Below are positions 27,766-36,452 of a stretch of 64,000 nucleotides of DNA, piece after piece. This stretch comes from a virus, in the IMG/VR virus record IMGVR_UViG_3300009509_000031, positions 1 through 64,000 of that record. One strand, 5' to 3'. The position numbers were made by a program, and so were the translations under genes. The notes beneath the pieces are model-generated. The model had not been told where the DNA came from. It saw nothing but the letters and a program-made list of their open reading frames with translations, and searched no databases. Numbering within the stretch: position 1 is the stretch's first letter; the number at the start of each line of letters is the position of its first letter.

Positions 27766-28185
27766 TTATGATCCCTCGCGTCTTACTGGTTCACCTGGAT
27801 TAATCAACAGAACATCAGAAGCTATAGCTAATCCTATTTGTTGTAATACTCGCTTTATTCCAAATGTAGGTGGTGCCGGTGTTTCAGTAGGTCTTGAATT
27901 CGTACCGACAAAAAGTGTTGCACCTGGTGTCATACCAAAAAACGTATTATTCAATTCCCCAAATGTTCTTACTACACACTCTGTAGGATCATCCTTTGAT
28001 TGTATCACACCAAAGGTAACGGCTTTCTTTATATCTACGCTATCAACGTCAACCTTTGTTACCTGATATATCCTACCAACACGATCACCCATTATATAAA
28101 CACAGTCACCAACAGCGTCAGTAGAAAAGCAGTAGGCCCTTATAACTGACGATGCTACACCATGGCCAGTAGGTGATAACCGCAT
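27766..28185 (-). CDS. Virion accessory protein, beta-rich, unknown
   Basis: 139 residues. The order of segments (VGDCVYIMGDRVGRIYQVTKV, then GATLFVGTNSRPTETPAPP, then QQIGLAIASDVLLINPGEP) resembles small capsid-associated proteins that end in a beta domain repeated in decoration and fibre proteins. The final LLINPG is close to the chaperone-like ends of such proteins. It overlaps the upstream stop by 1 nt. Confidence 0.5.
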   Translation of the reverse strand: MRLSPTGHGVASSVIRAYCFSTDAVGDCVYIMGDRVGRIYQVTKVDVDSVDIKKAVTFGVIQSKDDPTECVVRTFGELNNTFFGMTPGATLFVGTNSRPTETPAPPTFGIKRVLQQIGLAIASDVLLINPGEPVRREGS

Positions 28186-28532
28186 TACGATCCCCTGTAA
28201 TTGGGGCTAAACCTCTGAAAACCTATTTTCGTTAAATCACACCTTGTAAGCTTGCTAGTAAAAGTCCTGGTTATACTCAATCGAATATCGCCAATCTGTG
28301 AATATATTCTTTCTGCTACTGGCGATCCATTATTGCTAACCAGTTCAACACCAAAAACTGGCCGCACACGAAACTTCTTTGGTGTTGGTAATACGTGTTG
28401 CGATCCGTCAAATAGGATCGATAGTGCCGTTACTTTGTTCGATTGGATAAGCGAAAAAATACGGTTAAGAGATTCTGGATCCCTTAACTCGAAAGTGTGA
28501 GTTGCACCAGAACTTGTATTCACAACAACCAT
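28185..28532 (-). CDS. Unknown structural-cluster protein
   Basis: 115 residues, beta-rich, with LRDPESLNRIFSLIQSN near the N-terminus. It starts at an ATG near the stop of the small gene at 28566 and its own stop overlaps the next start by 1 nt. No motif recognised. The tight packing supports it as a real gene. Confidence 0.5.
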   Translation of the reverse strand: MVVVNTSSGATHTFELRDPESLNRIFSLIQSNKVTALSILFDGSQHVLPTPKKFRVRPVFGVELVSNNGSPVAERIYSQIGDIRLSITRTFTSKLTRCDLTKIGFQRFSPNYRGS

Positions 28533-28565
28533 TCATCATATACGAGCTTAAAAGGTGTTTAGAAT

Positions 28566-28826
28566 TTACTTATCCTTTTTTACCTTGTTCTTAAACTTAG
28601 GTACAGCTTCAACCTCAACAACCTTAGTTGCCCGGTTCTTTTCCTTTGCCGTCAACTTTTGCTTAGCAGGCTTATCTTCCTCAAGAACCCTTACACTGAA
28701 ACCTGCAGTTGCTTGACACTTTTTAATAACAGCCGAATCTGTTACGGGCTTAGTAACACCACGATTAAATTTCATAGCCTTAATGCGGTAACTAGCACCG
28801 GCATTATACGTAATCTCTGCTTTCAT
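28566..28826 (-). CDS. Small basic protein after major capsid gene
   Basis: 86 residues from the ATG at 28826, which has AGGAG 9 nt upstream (a longer start at 28868 lacks one). Residues 1-25 look beta-rich (AEITYNAGASYRIKAMKF) and the C-terminus is Lys-rich. It directly follows the major capsid gene and a stem-loop. It may be a capsid accessory protein. Not recognised. Confidence 0.55.
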   Translation of the reverse strand: MKAEITYNAGASYRIKAMKFNRGVTKPVTDSAVIKKCQATAGFSVRVLEEDKPAKQKLTAKEKNRATKVVEVEAVPKFKNKVKKDK

Positions 28827-28855
28827 TTTATTATTCTCCTTAGTAATAGGTTGTT

Positions 28856-28881
28856 GGGATAGTGCCACTTAACACTATCCC
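28856..28881 (-). terminator. Stem-loop after the major capsid gene
   Basis: A 9-bp inverted repeat (GGGATAGTG / CACTATCCC) with an 8-nt loop in the 73-nt gap between the capsid stop and the next start. No T-tract follows on the minus strand, so it may be a partial terminator, an mRNA-stabilising hairpin or an operator. Confidence 0.4.
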
Positions 28882-28899
28882 CCAATTCCTAAACTTTAA

Positions 28900-30099
28900 T
28901 TAAGCAGCTGGAACCGCGAGATTCTTGACAAGTACAACAGCATCAGTTTCTTCAAAAGTACAAAATACTTTTGCAGAAACCGCATACTCTGTAGTACCCC
29001 GAAAAATATTTCTCTGAGATTCAACCCGGATCTCTCTTCCGAGGCAAATGATCAAATTACTCGGCGGGGTAAGAAGCATCATACCACCGGCACGATACGT
29101 AACCTTTACAGTTTGTCCGGCACCGATCGCACCACCACCAAGCCTAGTCCAAGTACCGTTAGCGTAATCAACACTATAATCGGTACCCTCAATATAGGCA
29201 GCTGCAGGATTATCAGCAAGCGTTGTAGGCGTGATAACAACCTCACTAATAGGACCATAGGTCAACCCAGTTGCCGTTGTTCCATCGTTATTGGCTACAG
29301 AGTTTTCACAAACAAGCGGTTCGGGATTCAACAAACTAACAGGAACAAGTTCAACACCAAAAGCAGGAACGTTGCCAGTAGCAGCAAGCGCACTATCACC
29401 AGACATAGTTGCCCTAGTGCTAACAGACTCCCTATAAACCTGTTCGTGATCCCAAGAAAGCCAGAACTTCAGATTAGCCTTGTTCTTCTTAAACTTGTTA
29501 GGCATAGCCTGAATAGCCCTGCTAGCAATAGCCGGCCCCATCGGCTCATTCTCTGCATCCACAACATGCCCAGCAAGTGCAGCTTTAAGCCACCCATTGA
29601 ACATACCAAGATAGCTATCCTTCACGTACAGAGTTTCCGATCCGCCTTCAAGCAGTTCACTTTCAAGCTGTGCAGGACCAACCGTGTTCCCATCCCAAAA
29701 CAGCTCTTCAATGTTGTTACTGAAACGGGTAGCCATCAACTTGACGATCCGATCCTCAACATCATCACCTTCAATGTTCTCTTCTTTTACGATATCCCCG
29801 ATTTCAAAGGGAACCATAATTTCGTGGTGTTCAAGTGTAACCTTGCTAGTTTGCACACCACGTCTAACACCCGGATCCGTTGCTTCAGCTTTTGGAACAG
29901 CAACACGATTTGCAACGTTGATCTTTTCAATCAATCGTTGGGCAGCTCTAAACCGAATCAGCCTAGCACGATCCATCATACTAGACTCATCCATAACATA
30001 ATCAACGAATCGGTTAGACTGTTCCGGTTCCAACAGACCAGCATTGGCCATATTGGCGGTAGTGATTGCGGCTTTTGCCAAAAGTTCTTGGTTGGTCAT
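28900..30099 (-). CDS. Major capsid protein (HK97 fold)
   Basis: 399 residues. The N-terminal arm and early helix (DYVMDESSMMDRARLIRFRA), the EHHEIMVPFEIGDIVKEENI segment, and the closing RGTTEYAVSAKVFCTFEETD match a common group of HK97-fold capsid proteins. Residues about 250-330 look like an inserted beta domain (VITPTTLADNP, DYSVDYANGTW). It follows the scaffold gene by 49 nt and has a good AGGAG before the ATG. It is the main shell protein. Confidence 0.85.
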   Translation of the reverse strand: MTNQELLAKAAITTANMANAGLLEPEQSNRFVDYVMDESSMMDRARLIRFRAAQRLIEKINVANRVAVPKAEATDPGVRRGVQTSKVTLEHHEIMVPFEIGDIVKEENIEGDDVEDRIVKLMATRFSNNIEELFWDGNTVGPAQLESELLEGGSETLYVKDSYLGMFNGWLKAALAGHVVDAENEPMGPAIASRAIQAMPNKFKKNKANLKFWLSWDHEQVYRESVSTRATMSGDSALAATGNVPAFGVELVPVSLLNPEPLVCENSVANNDGTTATGLTYGPISEVVITPTTLADNPAAAYIEGTDYSVDYANGTWTRLGGGAIGAGQTVKVTYRAGGMMLLTPPSNLIICLGREIRVESQRNIFRGTTEYAVSAKVFCTFEETDAVVLVKNLAVPAA

Positions 30100-30148
30100 T
30101 TTAATATCTCCTTATTTATGGTCTTTAATAGTGGCGGCCAGAAATGAC

Positions 30149-30487
30149 CTATCCAAGAAAACGACCGCCCCAAAATGATTTTTTCGTTTCTTCAACCTCT
30201 TCAGGATCCCCATCAGCACTACTGCCCGGGTTTTCAACGTCAAGATCATCAACACGCTTTGTCAACGTAGCAACTTCTTCTTTAACAGCCTTAACCATCT
30301 CTTCCATCTTCGATCCAAACTCTGCAAGTTTGGTAGTGATCAATTCAGACATTTGCTTTGACACATCTTCCAGACTATCAGAAATGGACTTCGCATCTGA
30401 ATCCTGTGCTTGATCCTCAGTCTTAGTCACATCATCTGCCTTAGTCTTATCAATGCTGTCTTCTTTTTGATCCGTTTTGTTGCCCAT
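30149..30487 (-). CDS. Predicted nested scaffold product (internal start)
   Basis: In-frame 112-residue version of the gene above, from the ATG at 30487 (MGNKTDQKED) with AGGAG 9 nt upstream. It would contain only the acidic/basic linker, the coiled coil and the FWGG C-terminus. A similar internal start at 31015 (MDETALMDRL) has AAGGAG 9 nt upstream and would give 288 residues. The arrangement is like lambda C/Nu3, where a scaffold is expressed inside a protease gene. Prediction from initiation signals only. Confidence 0.45.
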   Translation of the reverse strand: MGNKTDQKEDSIDKTKADDVTKTEDQAQDSDAKSISDSLEDVSKQMSELITTKLAEFGSKMEEMVKAVKEEVATLTKRVDDLDVENPGSSADGDPEEVEETKKSFWGGRFLG

Positions 30488-31585
30488 CTCATTAATCTCC
30501 TGTTTTTTAACATCCTTATTGTTAAGGGCTGCTTCACCTTTAATTTCTTCAAGCAAAGCAACAAGTGTCTTTACAGCTGTTTCAAAACTAGAAAGCCTAG
30601 ATCGTTTCATCTTTGCACCAGCTTTCTGAATAAGAATTTCAGGATCCTTATCCCCACTGGCAACAAAGATTTTTACATCCCCGTCAAACAAATCGATCGT
30701 TTCATCTGTTTCAGCATCACCACCCTTATCAACAGTAACCGGTGCCATCTCTTTACCGATATCAACAAATTCTTTATCGTGATCAATATCAAGCGTTTTA
30801 ACAAACATCACTTGACCGGCTGCTTTTGCAATCCGTTCATACGCATCAATAGGTGATAGCTGTTTTACGATAGCCGTATCAACTTTTTTAGCCGTTAGAC
30901 TTTCTGCAATACTGCAAAACTCATTACAAGCTTCATCGGAAATGGTTTCTGCTGTTTCAACTTTAACGACTGTTGCAAGTGCCATCAGTCGATCCATAAG
31001 GGCCGTTTCATCCATCTTTTTAGTCTCCTTACTATTCCTTAACTGATCCTTAATTTGTTTCGACAACAGTTTATCAAGCGGATCATTCTCATCAAAAGAG
31101 GGTTTGATTTTATGCCGCAACTCAGCTCTTACAATCCTCTCGTGAACAACAGCCTTACTTTTTTGTTGTGTATACGTATTCGCGAATTGCTTAAACCTAA
31201 CCCGTGCATTTCGCGATCTTTCTGGAGTATCAAAAAAGAACTTTAGGTTTACCGGATCTCCATACTGATTAAGGTCCGTTGGCCCATCACTAGGAAACGA
31301 CAACCGTTCACCCTTGTTTTCCAAGGCTTCAATACCGAACCTGCTAGCTCTCTCTTTTTGTGCTTTTCGCTTTTCATCAATAGATGCTGAAGCAGCCGGT
31401 ACAGCCTGTTTACTGATAGCATCCTGTTCTGCTTCAAAGTCTCTAACAACAGACAACCCGCCATCTTCATTTTTAACAATCAAAAATGTTCTGCGAATGG
31501 CCGGCTTATCAACAACGGATACTTCCCTAACATCAACATCTTCAAGTTCTGTCGTTGCTCGCCTTTGTTTTGCATTACGTGCCAT
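30149..31585 (-). CDS. Capsid assembly protein: protease-tail segment plus scaffold
   Basis: 478 residues. The first 45 residues (DVDVREVSVVDKPAIRRTFL) look like the segment that normally follows the protease domain in XkdF-type prohead proteases. The middle is mixed; the C-terminal 110 residues are Lys/Asp/Gln-rich with a long coiled coil (LITTKLAEFGSKMEEMVKAV), like a scaffold. The C-terminus ends KKSFWGGRFLG. Two internal ATGs at 31015 and 30487 each have a strong ribosome-binding site, so shorter in-frame products are likely. It lies between the protease gene and the major capsid. Confidence 0.65.
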   Translation of the reverse strand: MARNAKQRRATTELEDVDVREVSVVDKPAIRRTFLIVKNEDGGLSVVRDFEAEQDAISKQAVPAASASIDEKRKAQKERASRFGIEALENKGERLSFPSDGPTDLNQYGDPVNLKFFFDTPERSRNARVRFKQFANTYTQQKSKAVVHERIVRAELRHKIKPSFDENDPLDKLLSKQIKDQLRNSKETKKMDETALMDRLMALATVVKVETAETISDEACNEFCSIAESLTAKKVDTAIVKQLSPIDAYERIAKAAGQVMFVKTLDIDHDKEFVDIGKEMAPVTVDKGGDAETDETIDLFDGDVKIFVASGDKDPEILIQKAGAKMKRSRLSSFETAVKTLVALLEEIKGEAALNNKDVKKQEINEMGNKTDQKEDSIDKTKADDVTKTEDQAQDSDAKSISDSLEDVSKQMSELITTKLAEFGSKMEEMVKAVKEEVATLTKRVDDLDVENPGSSADGDPEEVEETKKSFWGGRFLG

Positions 31586-31616
31586 AACACACCTTACAAG
31601 TCAATTCTAATTATAA

Positions 31617-32621
31617 TCAAACCTTCCTACGTCTTGCAAAGCCGCCTATAGAAAAACCGGTATACTTACCCGCTTTGATGTCTTTCCATAGTTGATCATC
31701 AAGAATGTGATACATAAGCAACCACGATCCCTGTTTCACCTTTTGCCCGTTTAGTGTCCAATTAACAGGCGATATATAGCTCTCATAAATTTCCATTTTT
31801 GAGTTAGCTATTTGCTTATGCTGCACACCACGATCTTGAAACCTTGCCAACCATCTATGTGCGGCATTGGCAATAGTCGGTTTTTTACGAATTGTATCAC
31901 CCTGTGCGTCAACTTCATTTGGCTCAAGAGCAATACCAAATACAATTCGTTGTTCCGTATCCGCTTTTTCTACCGGCAACAACTTAACGATAATATCATC
32001 AAGCTCTTTATCACTGGACTCAGCAATAGCTCTGCACACTGCACAGTTGCTACAGGTATCAGGCGAACACACCTTTTTTGTTTTACTAGACACCTTCAAT
32101 ACGCCAACAACAGCCTTTACACCCTCAGTACCCTCAAAAGTAATCGTTCTAAACGAACCAGGTTTAAACGTTTCTGGATCCCGTTGACGAAATCTAAAAC
32201 TCGTTTCTGTTTCATCCGGCTCTTTACCTTCAAACGTAACTTTAAAGCCGTGCTCTTTAATCCACTGTTTTGCAGCTGCTAGCGTTTTAAATTTCTCTTT
32301 ATCTAGGATCAACGTTTGTAGGGTTGTTGTTGTCTGTTTAGTGAGCTGTATCTCATCAAGCTCTTCAATAGACAGCTGCAGCGTATCAACAGCAAAAATG
32401 GCGGAAATATCGTCAAGATAGTCTTTTACAACGTGATTAATGTCGCGGTTAGTCATCTCTTGAACAATTAAAAGATGGGCTGCAATAACCGCATCTTTTA
32501 ATTGTTCAACAGAACTATGCAACCGGTTGTGTTTATCCACCAGTTCAGAATCTGAAGCGTTAACTAGCCAATCAGACTCAATAGTCGTTTCAACAGCGGT
32601 AACACTCATTTGTGCTTCCAT
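31617..32621 (-). CDS. Prohead protease, XkdF-like
   Basis: 334 residues. Residues about 230-330 match the XkdF-type protease domain: EQRIVFGIALEPNEVDAQGD, WLARFQDRGVQHK, ESYISPVNWTLNG, and a final KYTGFSIGGFARR. The GFSIGG block is the likely nucleophile-containing end. A Cys-rich patch (CSPDTCSNCAVC) at about residue 185 may bind zinc. The gene ends immediately after GGFARRRKV, where homologues often continue; the missing part seems to be the start of the next gene. An ATG at 32609 (GGAAG upstream) is an alternative start. Confidence 0.72.
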   Translation of the reverse strand: MEAQMSVTAVETTIESDWLVNASDSELVDKHNRLHSSVEQLKDAVIAAHLLIVQEMTNRDINHVVKDYLDDISAIFAVDTLQLSIEELDEIQLTKQTTTTLQTLILDKEKFKTLAAAKQWIKEHGFKVTFEGKEPDETETSFRFRQRDPETFKPGSFRTITFEGTEGVKAVVGVLKVSSKTKKVCSPDTCSNCAVCRAIAESSDKELDDIIVKLLPVEKADTEQRIVFGIALEPNEVDAQGDTIRKKPTIANAAHRWLARFQDRGVQHKQIANSKMEIYESYISPVNWTLNGQKVKQGSWLLMYHILDDQLWKDIKAGKYTGFSIGGFARRRKV

Positions 32622-32650
32622 ATGTAACTGTTATAACGAAATAGACTACC

Positions 32651-32667
32651 AAATACTGTGAACCTAT
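32651..32667 (-). promoter_or_regulatory. Copy of the 17-nt intergenic motif
   Basis: AAATACTGTGAACCTAT on the plus strand, identical or near-identical to sequences at 15468-15484 and 25830-25846. It lies 30-46 nt upstream of the protease ATG. The flanks hold a 7-bp inverted repeat (TAGACTA / TAGTCTA). A phage promoter or RNA-processing element is possible. Confidence 0.45.
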
Positions 32668-32679
32668 ATCAACATACTG

Positions 32680-33702
32680 CTAGTCTACAACAACCATCTC
32701 TGTCCTACATTCCCCATGAAAAGGCGGTATCAACGTTGCATCACCCCTACTAGCTGCTTCTTCAAGTCTAGCAGTTGCTAACCTGCTTCCTGTTTTTGCA
32801 CCACCTATGATCGTTTCAGCTGCCTTACCGCTTAACCATGGTGCGATAGACTTTACATCTTTTGGGGTTTTAGCTGCTAGAATCCTGTTCATTTGAGAAA
32901 CACCGGCAGCAACCGTTATAACTTGTCCTGACATCTGCTGGCAAATCTTACCTGTTCTATCATCCATAGGATTTGTTAGCCTGAATCTAACAACCTCACC
33001 TTGCTGATAAGCCGTTAACCGGCCAAAAGTTCTTGCTTGGTGTGATGCAGTTGAAGCAACTTGTTTTAGATACAACTGACTGTTACCCGCGTACCTAGCA
33101 GGCACTTTAGGTGCAAACTTTGTTTTACCGCCGGTAACAAGTCCAAACTCTCTTTTCAACGCATCATTAAGCACAGTGGCCGCTTCATCATGCCCTAATC
33201 CCTGCTGCAGCAACACATCGTTACTTACAGCTCGAATCCTTGTACTTAACTTATCAGAATAAAAATCCCCGATCCAAAATACCTGTTGTTGATTAATCGC
33301 CTTCACAGCTCTTCTATCTACAAGATCAAACACCGGTTTAAACTTAGCCTCTTTTGCCCCGATCTTTTTTGCGATCTTGTAAATTTCATTTACTTGTTTT
33401 TCAACAAACGCAATCTGTTCTTTTGTAAGCGGATCCCTAAGCTTCAAACCAAACTTTGCAAGAAAGGTATTTATCCGTTTTTGGGTATACGGACCTTTTT
33501 TCAGGGATTGTAACGACGCTGTAAGCGTCGTTTGTGCAGCTGTTTGCCAAGCAAGCGTGATAGCCTTTCTCATCCTCTCTTCCACTTTTGCGCTTTCTTT
33601 AACGGTACTGATCTTTGCTATAGCAAACAATACACCGTCAATGGCACCAGCAAGCTCAAAAAGCTCTGTTGTGGTTATAGATGAAATAGGCTCTTTTAAC
33701 AT
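32680..33702 (-). CDS. Head morphogenesis protein, SPP1 gp7 / F-like
   Basis: 340 residues. The C-terminal third has the family signature: SHQARTFGRLTAYQ, LTNPMDDRTGKICQQMSG, and IPPFHGECRTEMVVV at the end. The N-terminal part is helical. These minor head proteins bind the portal and are packaged during assembly. It follows the portal gene and one small gene. Confidence 0.8.
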   Translation of the reverse strand: MLKEPISSITTTELFELAGAIDGVLFAIAKISTVKESAKVEERMRKAITLAWQTAAQTTLTASLQSLKKGPYTQKRINTFLAKFGLKLRDPLTKEQIAFVEKQVNEIYKIAKKIGAKEAKFKPVFDLVDRRAVKAINQQQVFWIGDFYSDKLSTRIRAVSNDVLLQQGLGHDEAATVLNDALKREFGLVTGGKTKFAPKVPARYAGNSQLYLKQVASTASHQARTFGRLTAYQQGEVVRFRLTNPMDDRTGKICQQMSGQVITVAAGVSQMNRILAAKTPKDVKSIAPWLSGKAAETIIGGAKTGSRLATARLEEAASRGDATLIPPFHGECRTEMVVVD

Positions 33703-33710
33703 ATTACAGC

Positions 33711-34097
33711 TTACTTCAAAGAAAACTTACCGCCCCAAAAGTCTGCTTTTTCAATTTCCAAATCAACCAAATACTCTGGTTCACAATCCTCAGATCCGCC
33801 TTCATCCTTTTTCAGATTTTTAATAGGGACAAATACAGCCTTAACTTCTTCCGGTTCACCAAGCTGAATATTCCCGTTTTCATCCCTTGACAGAGAAAGC
33901 CTAAATTTCTTTCGCGTTTCACAATCAAGAGTAATAACATGATCCTTATAAATATGAGTAAGGATCAAACTCCTACTGAGTTTAGTCTTGAACCTGCCCA
34001 ATGCTTGGATAATCTTACCTGGCAACTCGCCAAGCTCTTCACCATCCTTCAAGTCTATCTTGTACACTTCAACGATCTGTTGTTGCTTAACACGCAT
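33711..34097 (-). CDS. Small head-region protein with FWGG C-terminus
   Basis: 128 residues, not recognised. A beta-rich central part (SRSLILTHIYKDHVITLDCE) precedes a charged tail that ends EKADFWGGKFSLK. The FWGGKF end is almost the same as the end of the capsid assembly protein (FWGGRF). It lies between the portal and head morphogenesis genes with short gaps, so an assembly or portal-associated role is plausible. Confidence 0.5.
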   Translation of the reverse strand: MRVKQQQIVEVYKIDLKDGEELGELPGKIIQALGRFKTKLSRSLILTHIYKDHVITLDCETRKKFRLSLSRDENGNIQLGEPEEVKAVFVPIKNLKKDEGGSEDCEPEYLVDLEIEKADFWGGKFSLK

Positions 34098-34107
34098 AAC
34101 ACACCCC

Positions 34108-35793
34108 TTACTCGTCTAGGTTTAATACACGGCTTTCAAGTTCATCTTCGATCCGCTTTCTCAAACTCAACAACCCAGATATTAATTTACCAGTTTGTTG
34201 ATCAGCTGGAAGCGTTGGTGACTGTGATCCACTTCGTGAACTACCCTGCATCCCCTGTTGTGCTTGTGCAAAAGAGATAGAAAACGGGATATCAAGATCA
34301 ATACCTTTTGGCAACGGCCCGATATCATCACCGTATACATCCCTAACAATACGATCAGCCCGTCTAGGTGTCATACCGCCGGCACGTTCAGCAAAAGCCA
34401 GCAATCTGATCAACTCAATGTCATCAGTAATATTTGGCGTGTTTGATCTAAACGTATGAAAACGAGCGTTCCACCTAGAAAGTATAAACCTGTTAATCAA
34501 AAAATCATCACGAGATCGTTCCGGTGCAAACACCTGTTCATCCGCGATATCTCGTGAAGTATCAGCAGTGGCCCTAGTATAGTCATCACTCCTACCAACA
34601 AATATAGGCGGTAGCCTAAACGCTTGTCTTAGTTTATCCCGATTATTAGCATCATATTTTTGAAACAACTGATCGTCTTTTTGCATCTGTGCAAGCGGGA
34701 TCACCTTAATTTTAAAATTAGGCGGTGCCGGTGCACCCTCATCAAGTGTCTCACCTTCAAGGATTAGAAACTTTGATCGGTTTAAACTTGCTGCAACTTG
34801 CTGTTCAGTCCATTCCCTCAAACGTGTAATAGACGCTTGTGTCAACATTCCGTTTTCAACAATAACAAACATTGACGGAATCATGTTATTCGTCAAGCTA
34901 GTGTAATTAAGCTCTTCAGATTTACGCGATCCATAAATAGAAAAAAGATTACCTATCCAGTCTGGAATACCATACGCTGTAAGCGTGCTATGAACTTTAA
35001 AATGAACAAGGCTAGTCGCTCTAATACTTGGTGGCGTATTTTCATCATACTCACCAGTTTGTTTATTTAATGATCTTGGATCCCCTGCTTCTTTAAACCA
35101 AATTGGCTTACCGTGTCTGAGCAACACAAACTTTCTAAACCGGTGACTCATCGGTTTTAATTCATATGTAAAGTTTCTTGCAGGATTTACCCATGGAACA
35201 AAAACCTTTGTTGGTTTTTTATCCTGTTCAGTAAGCCTTACTTCATATGACCTAATATAGTTGACACCAACAAGTTCACCGTTTCTCGGATTATCAATCA
35301 GCTCAAGATACCCATTACCGTTTGAATGCTGATCATCTTTTGCACTTTCACGAAGCATTGTTAACGACTGTGTTGGATGCACAGTTTCTAACATAGCCGT
35401 TAGTCGCAATCGCTCTATCTCAATTTCCTCTTTAAACTTATCTCTAACACCGTCGGGCATTCTTCTTTCCCGAAGCTGATAACCAAACCCAACAGTGTTT
35501 GTAATCATCGATCTAATACACTGTGTTAACTCTGTGCTCTGCTCTTTAAGGGCTGTTAACTGCCCTAACGGATAACGCGGTGTAAGTATTTTATGCTTAC
35601 CAAATCGTTTATCAGAAAACGGATCTGGTTCATCCGCGTTAGATGATGGTGGTAGGTTTGAATCGGGGGAATCAATGAAAGTGGCTTTTAGGATCGCTGT
35701 TCGTTTATTTCCTTCGGAATCCCTGCCATGCAACTTGATAATAGACTGGTTCGGATTAGCTGACGATGTTACAGCTTTCCTTGTTCTTGCCAT
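34108..35793 (-). CDS. Portal protein
   Basis: 561 residues. It resembles PBSX-type portals: an N-terminal PLGQLTALKEQSTELTQCIR, the stem region with RQAFRLPPIFVGRSDDYTRA and DEQVFAPERSRDDFLINRFI, and a C-terminal helical tail (GSQSPTLPADQQ...RKRIEDELESR). Portals form the dodecameric DNA channel at one capsid vertex. It lies between terminase and head morphogenesis genes and ends a unit preceded by a terminator hairpin. Confidence 0.85.
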   Translation of the reverse strand: MARTRKAVTSSANPNQSIIKLHGRDSEGNKRTAILKATFIDSPDSNLPPSSNADEPDPFSDKRFGKHKILTPRYPLGQLTALKEQSTELTQCIRSMITNTVGFGYQLRERRMPDGVRDKFKEEIEIERLRLTAMLETVHPTQSLTMLRESAKDDQHSNGNGYLELIDNPRNGELVGVNYIRSYEVRLTEQDKKPTKVFVPWVNPARNFTYELKPMSHRFRKFVLLRHGKPIWFKEAGDPRSLNKQTGEYDENTPPSIRATSLVHFKVHSTLTAYGIPDWIGNLFSIYGSRKSEELNYTSLTNNMIPSMFVIVENGMLTQASITRLREWTEQQVAASLNRSKFLILEGETLDEGAPAPPNFKIKVIPLAQMQKDDQLFQKYDANNRDKLRQAFRLPPIFVGRSDDYTRATADTSRDIADEQVFAPERSRDDFLINRFILSRWNARFHTFRSNTPNITDDIELIRLLAFAERAGGMTPRRADRIVRDVYGDDIGPLPKGIDLDIPFSISFAQAQQGMQGSSRSGSQSPTLPADQQTGKLISGLLSLRKRIEDELESRVLNLDE

Positions 35794-35815
35794 GATGATC
35801 CATTACAGTAATTGA

Positions 35816-35856
35816 AACCGGGCTGATAGGTAATAACAAACCGTATCAGCCCGGTT
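35816..35856 (-). terminator. Terminator-like hairpin upstream of the portal gene
   Basis: A perfect 13-bp inverted repeat (35816-35828 and 35844-35856; AACCGGGCTGATA) with a 15-nt loop in the gap between the gene ending at 35865 and the portal ATG. On the minus strand only a short mixed AT sequence follows (TCAATTAC), so termination may be partial. Confidence 0.6.
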
Positions 35857-35864
35857 AACAGTGG

Positions 35865-36371
35865 TTAGCTTACTGCGGATGTTTTTACGTACTGAAACGA
35901 TTCAAGGTGAAACACAAACGTCACATTTGTAACGTCATCAGTTTCAATCTTGATGTTTCCTTCATCATCCGTGATCAGTACAACACCCTTGATATAATCA
36001 GAACCGATCGCGCCAGTCATTGCAAAGGTTCTTACAGTATCATCGTTATCAGGGGTATCACCATGGGCATACTTGACGTTATTAACCGCTGCTTCAGCGT
36101 TAACTAGTTCAAGAGTACCCATCAACTTAACAGCTTCACCAGTACGGATCGGATTAGTCAAAACAGCATTCAAAGCAGTGATGATATCGTAATCTTCCCA
36201 AGTATCGTTTACTGCAGCCGTAAATGCTGCCGTTTCAACATTACTAGGTACCCTATGTTCCTGTAGCATCGCCATTAGTGCGGCAAGATGCACATTACCA
36301 GCCTTCACCACACCCTTACCAATATTTGCTTGCCCATCAAAATACTCAGTGGGAATAGCACCAACCTTCAT
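35865..36371 (-). CDS. Unknown virion/head protein
   Basis: 168 residues from the ATG at 36371 (AGGAG 7 nt upstream). A helical N-terminus (NVHLAALMAMLQEHRVPSN) is followed by a beta-rich part (GSDYIKGVVLITDDEGNIKI). Hairpins lie on both sides, so it may be transcribed as a separate unit. Family not recognised. It could be a highly expressed accessory capsid protein. Confidence 0.5.
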   Translation of the reverse strand: MKVGAIPTEYFDGQANIGKGVVKAGNVHLAALMAMLQEHRVPSNVETAAFTAAVNDTWEDYDIITALNAVLTNPIRTGEAVKLMGTLELVNAEAAVNNVKYAHGDTPDNDDTVRTFAMTGAIGSDYIKGVVLITDDEGNIKIETDDVTNVTFVFHLESFQYVKTSAVS

Positions 36372-36406
36372 AATTAAACTCCTATGTTCGATTAAGCCAA
36401 ATAACA

Positions 36407-36435
36407 AAATGGTGGGGCGTTACACCCCACCATTT
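36407..36435 (-). terminator. Intrinsic terminator
   Basis: An 11-bp perfect inverted repeat (AAATGGTGGGG / CCCCACCATTT) with a 7-nt loop, followed on the minus strand by TTTTGTTATTTGG. It sits directly after the gene ending at 36453 and is the clearest GC-stem-plus-T-tract terminator of the structural region. Confidence 0.75.
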
Positions 36436-36452
36436 AATAACACTGTAACTGA

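Noticed and set aside
29113-30147. Long plus-strand open frame opposite the major capsid gene
   Set aside because: Low-complexity Ser/Asn/Thr/Ile translation, no ribosome site, exactly antisense to a well-supported capsid gene; a coding shadow.
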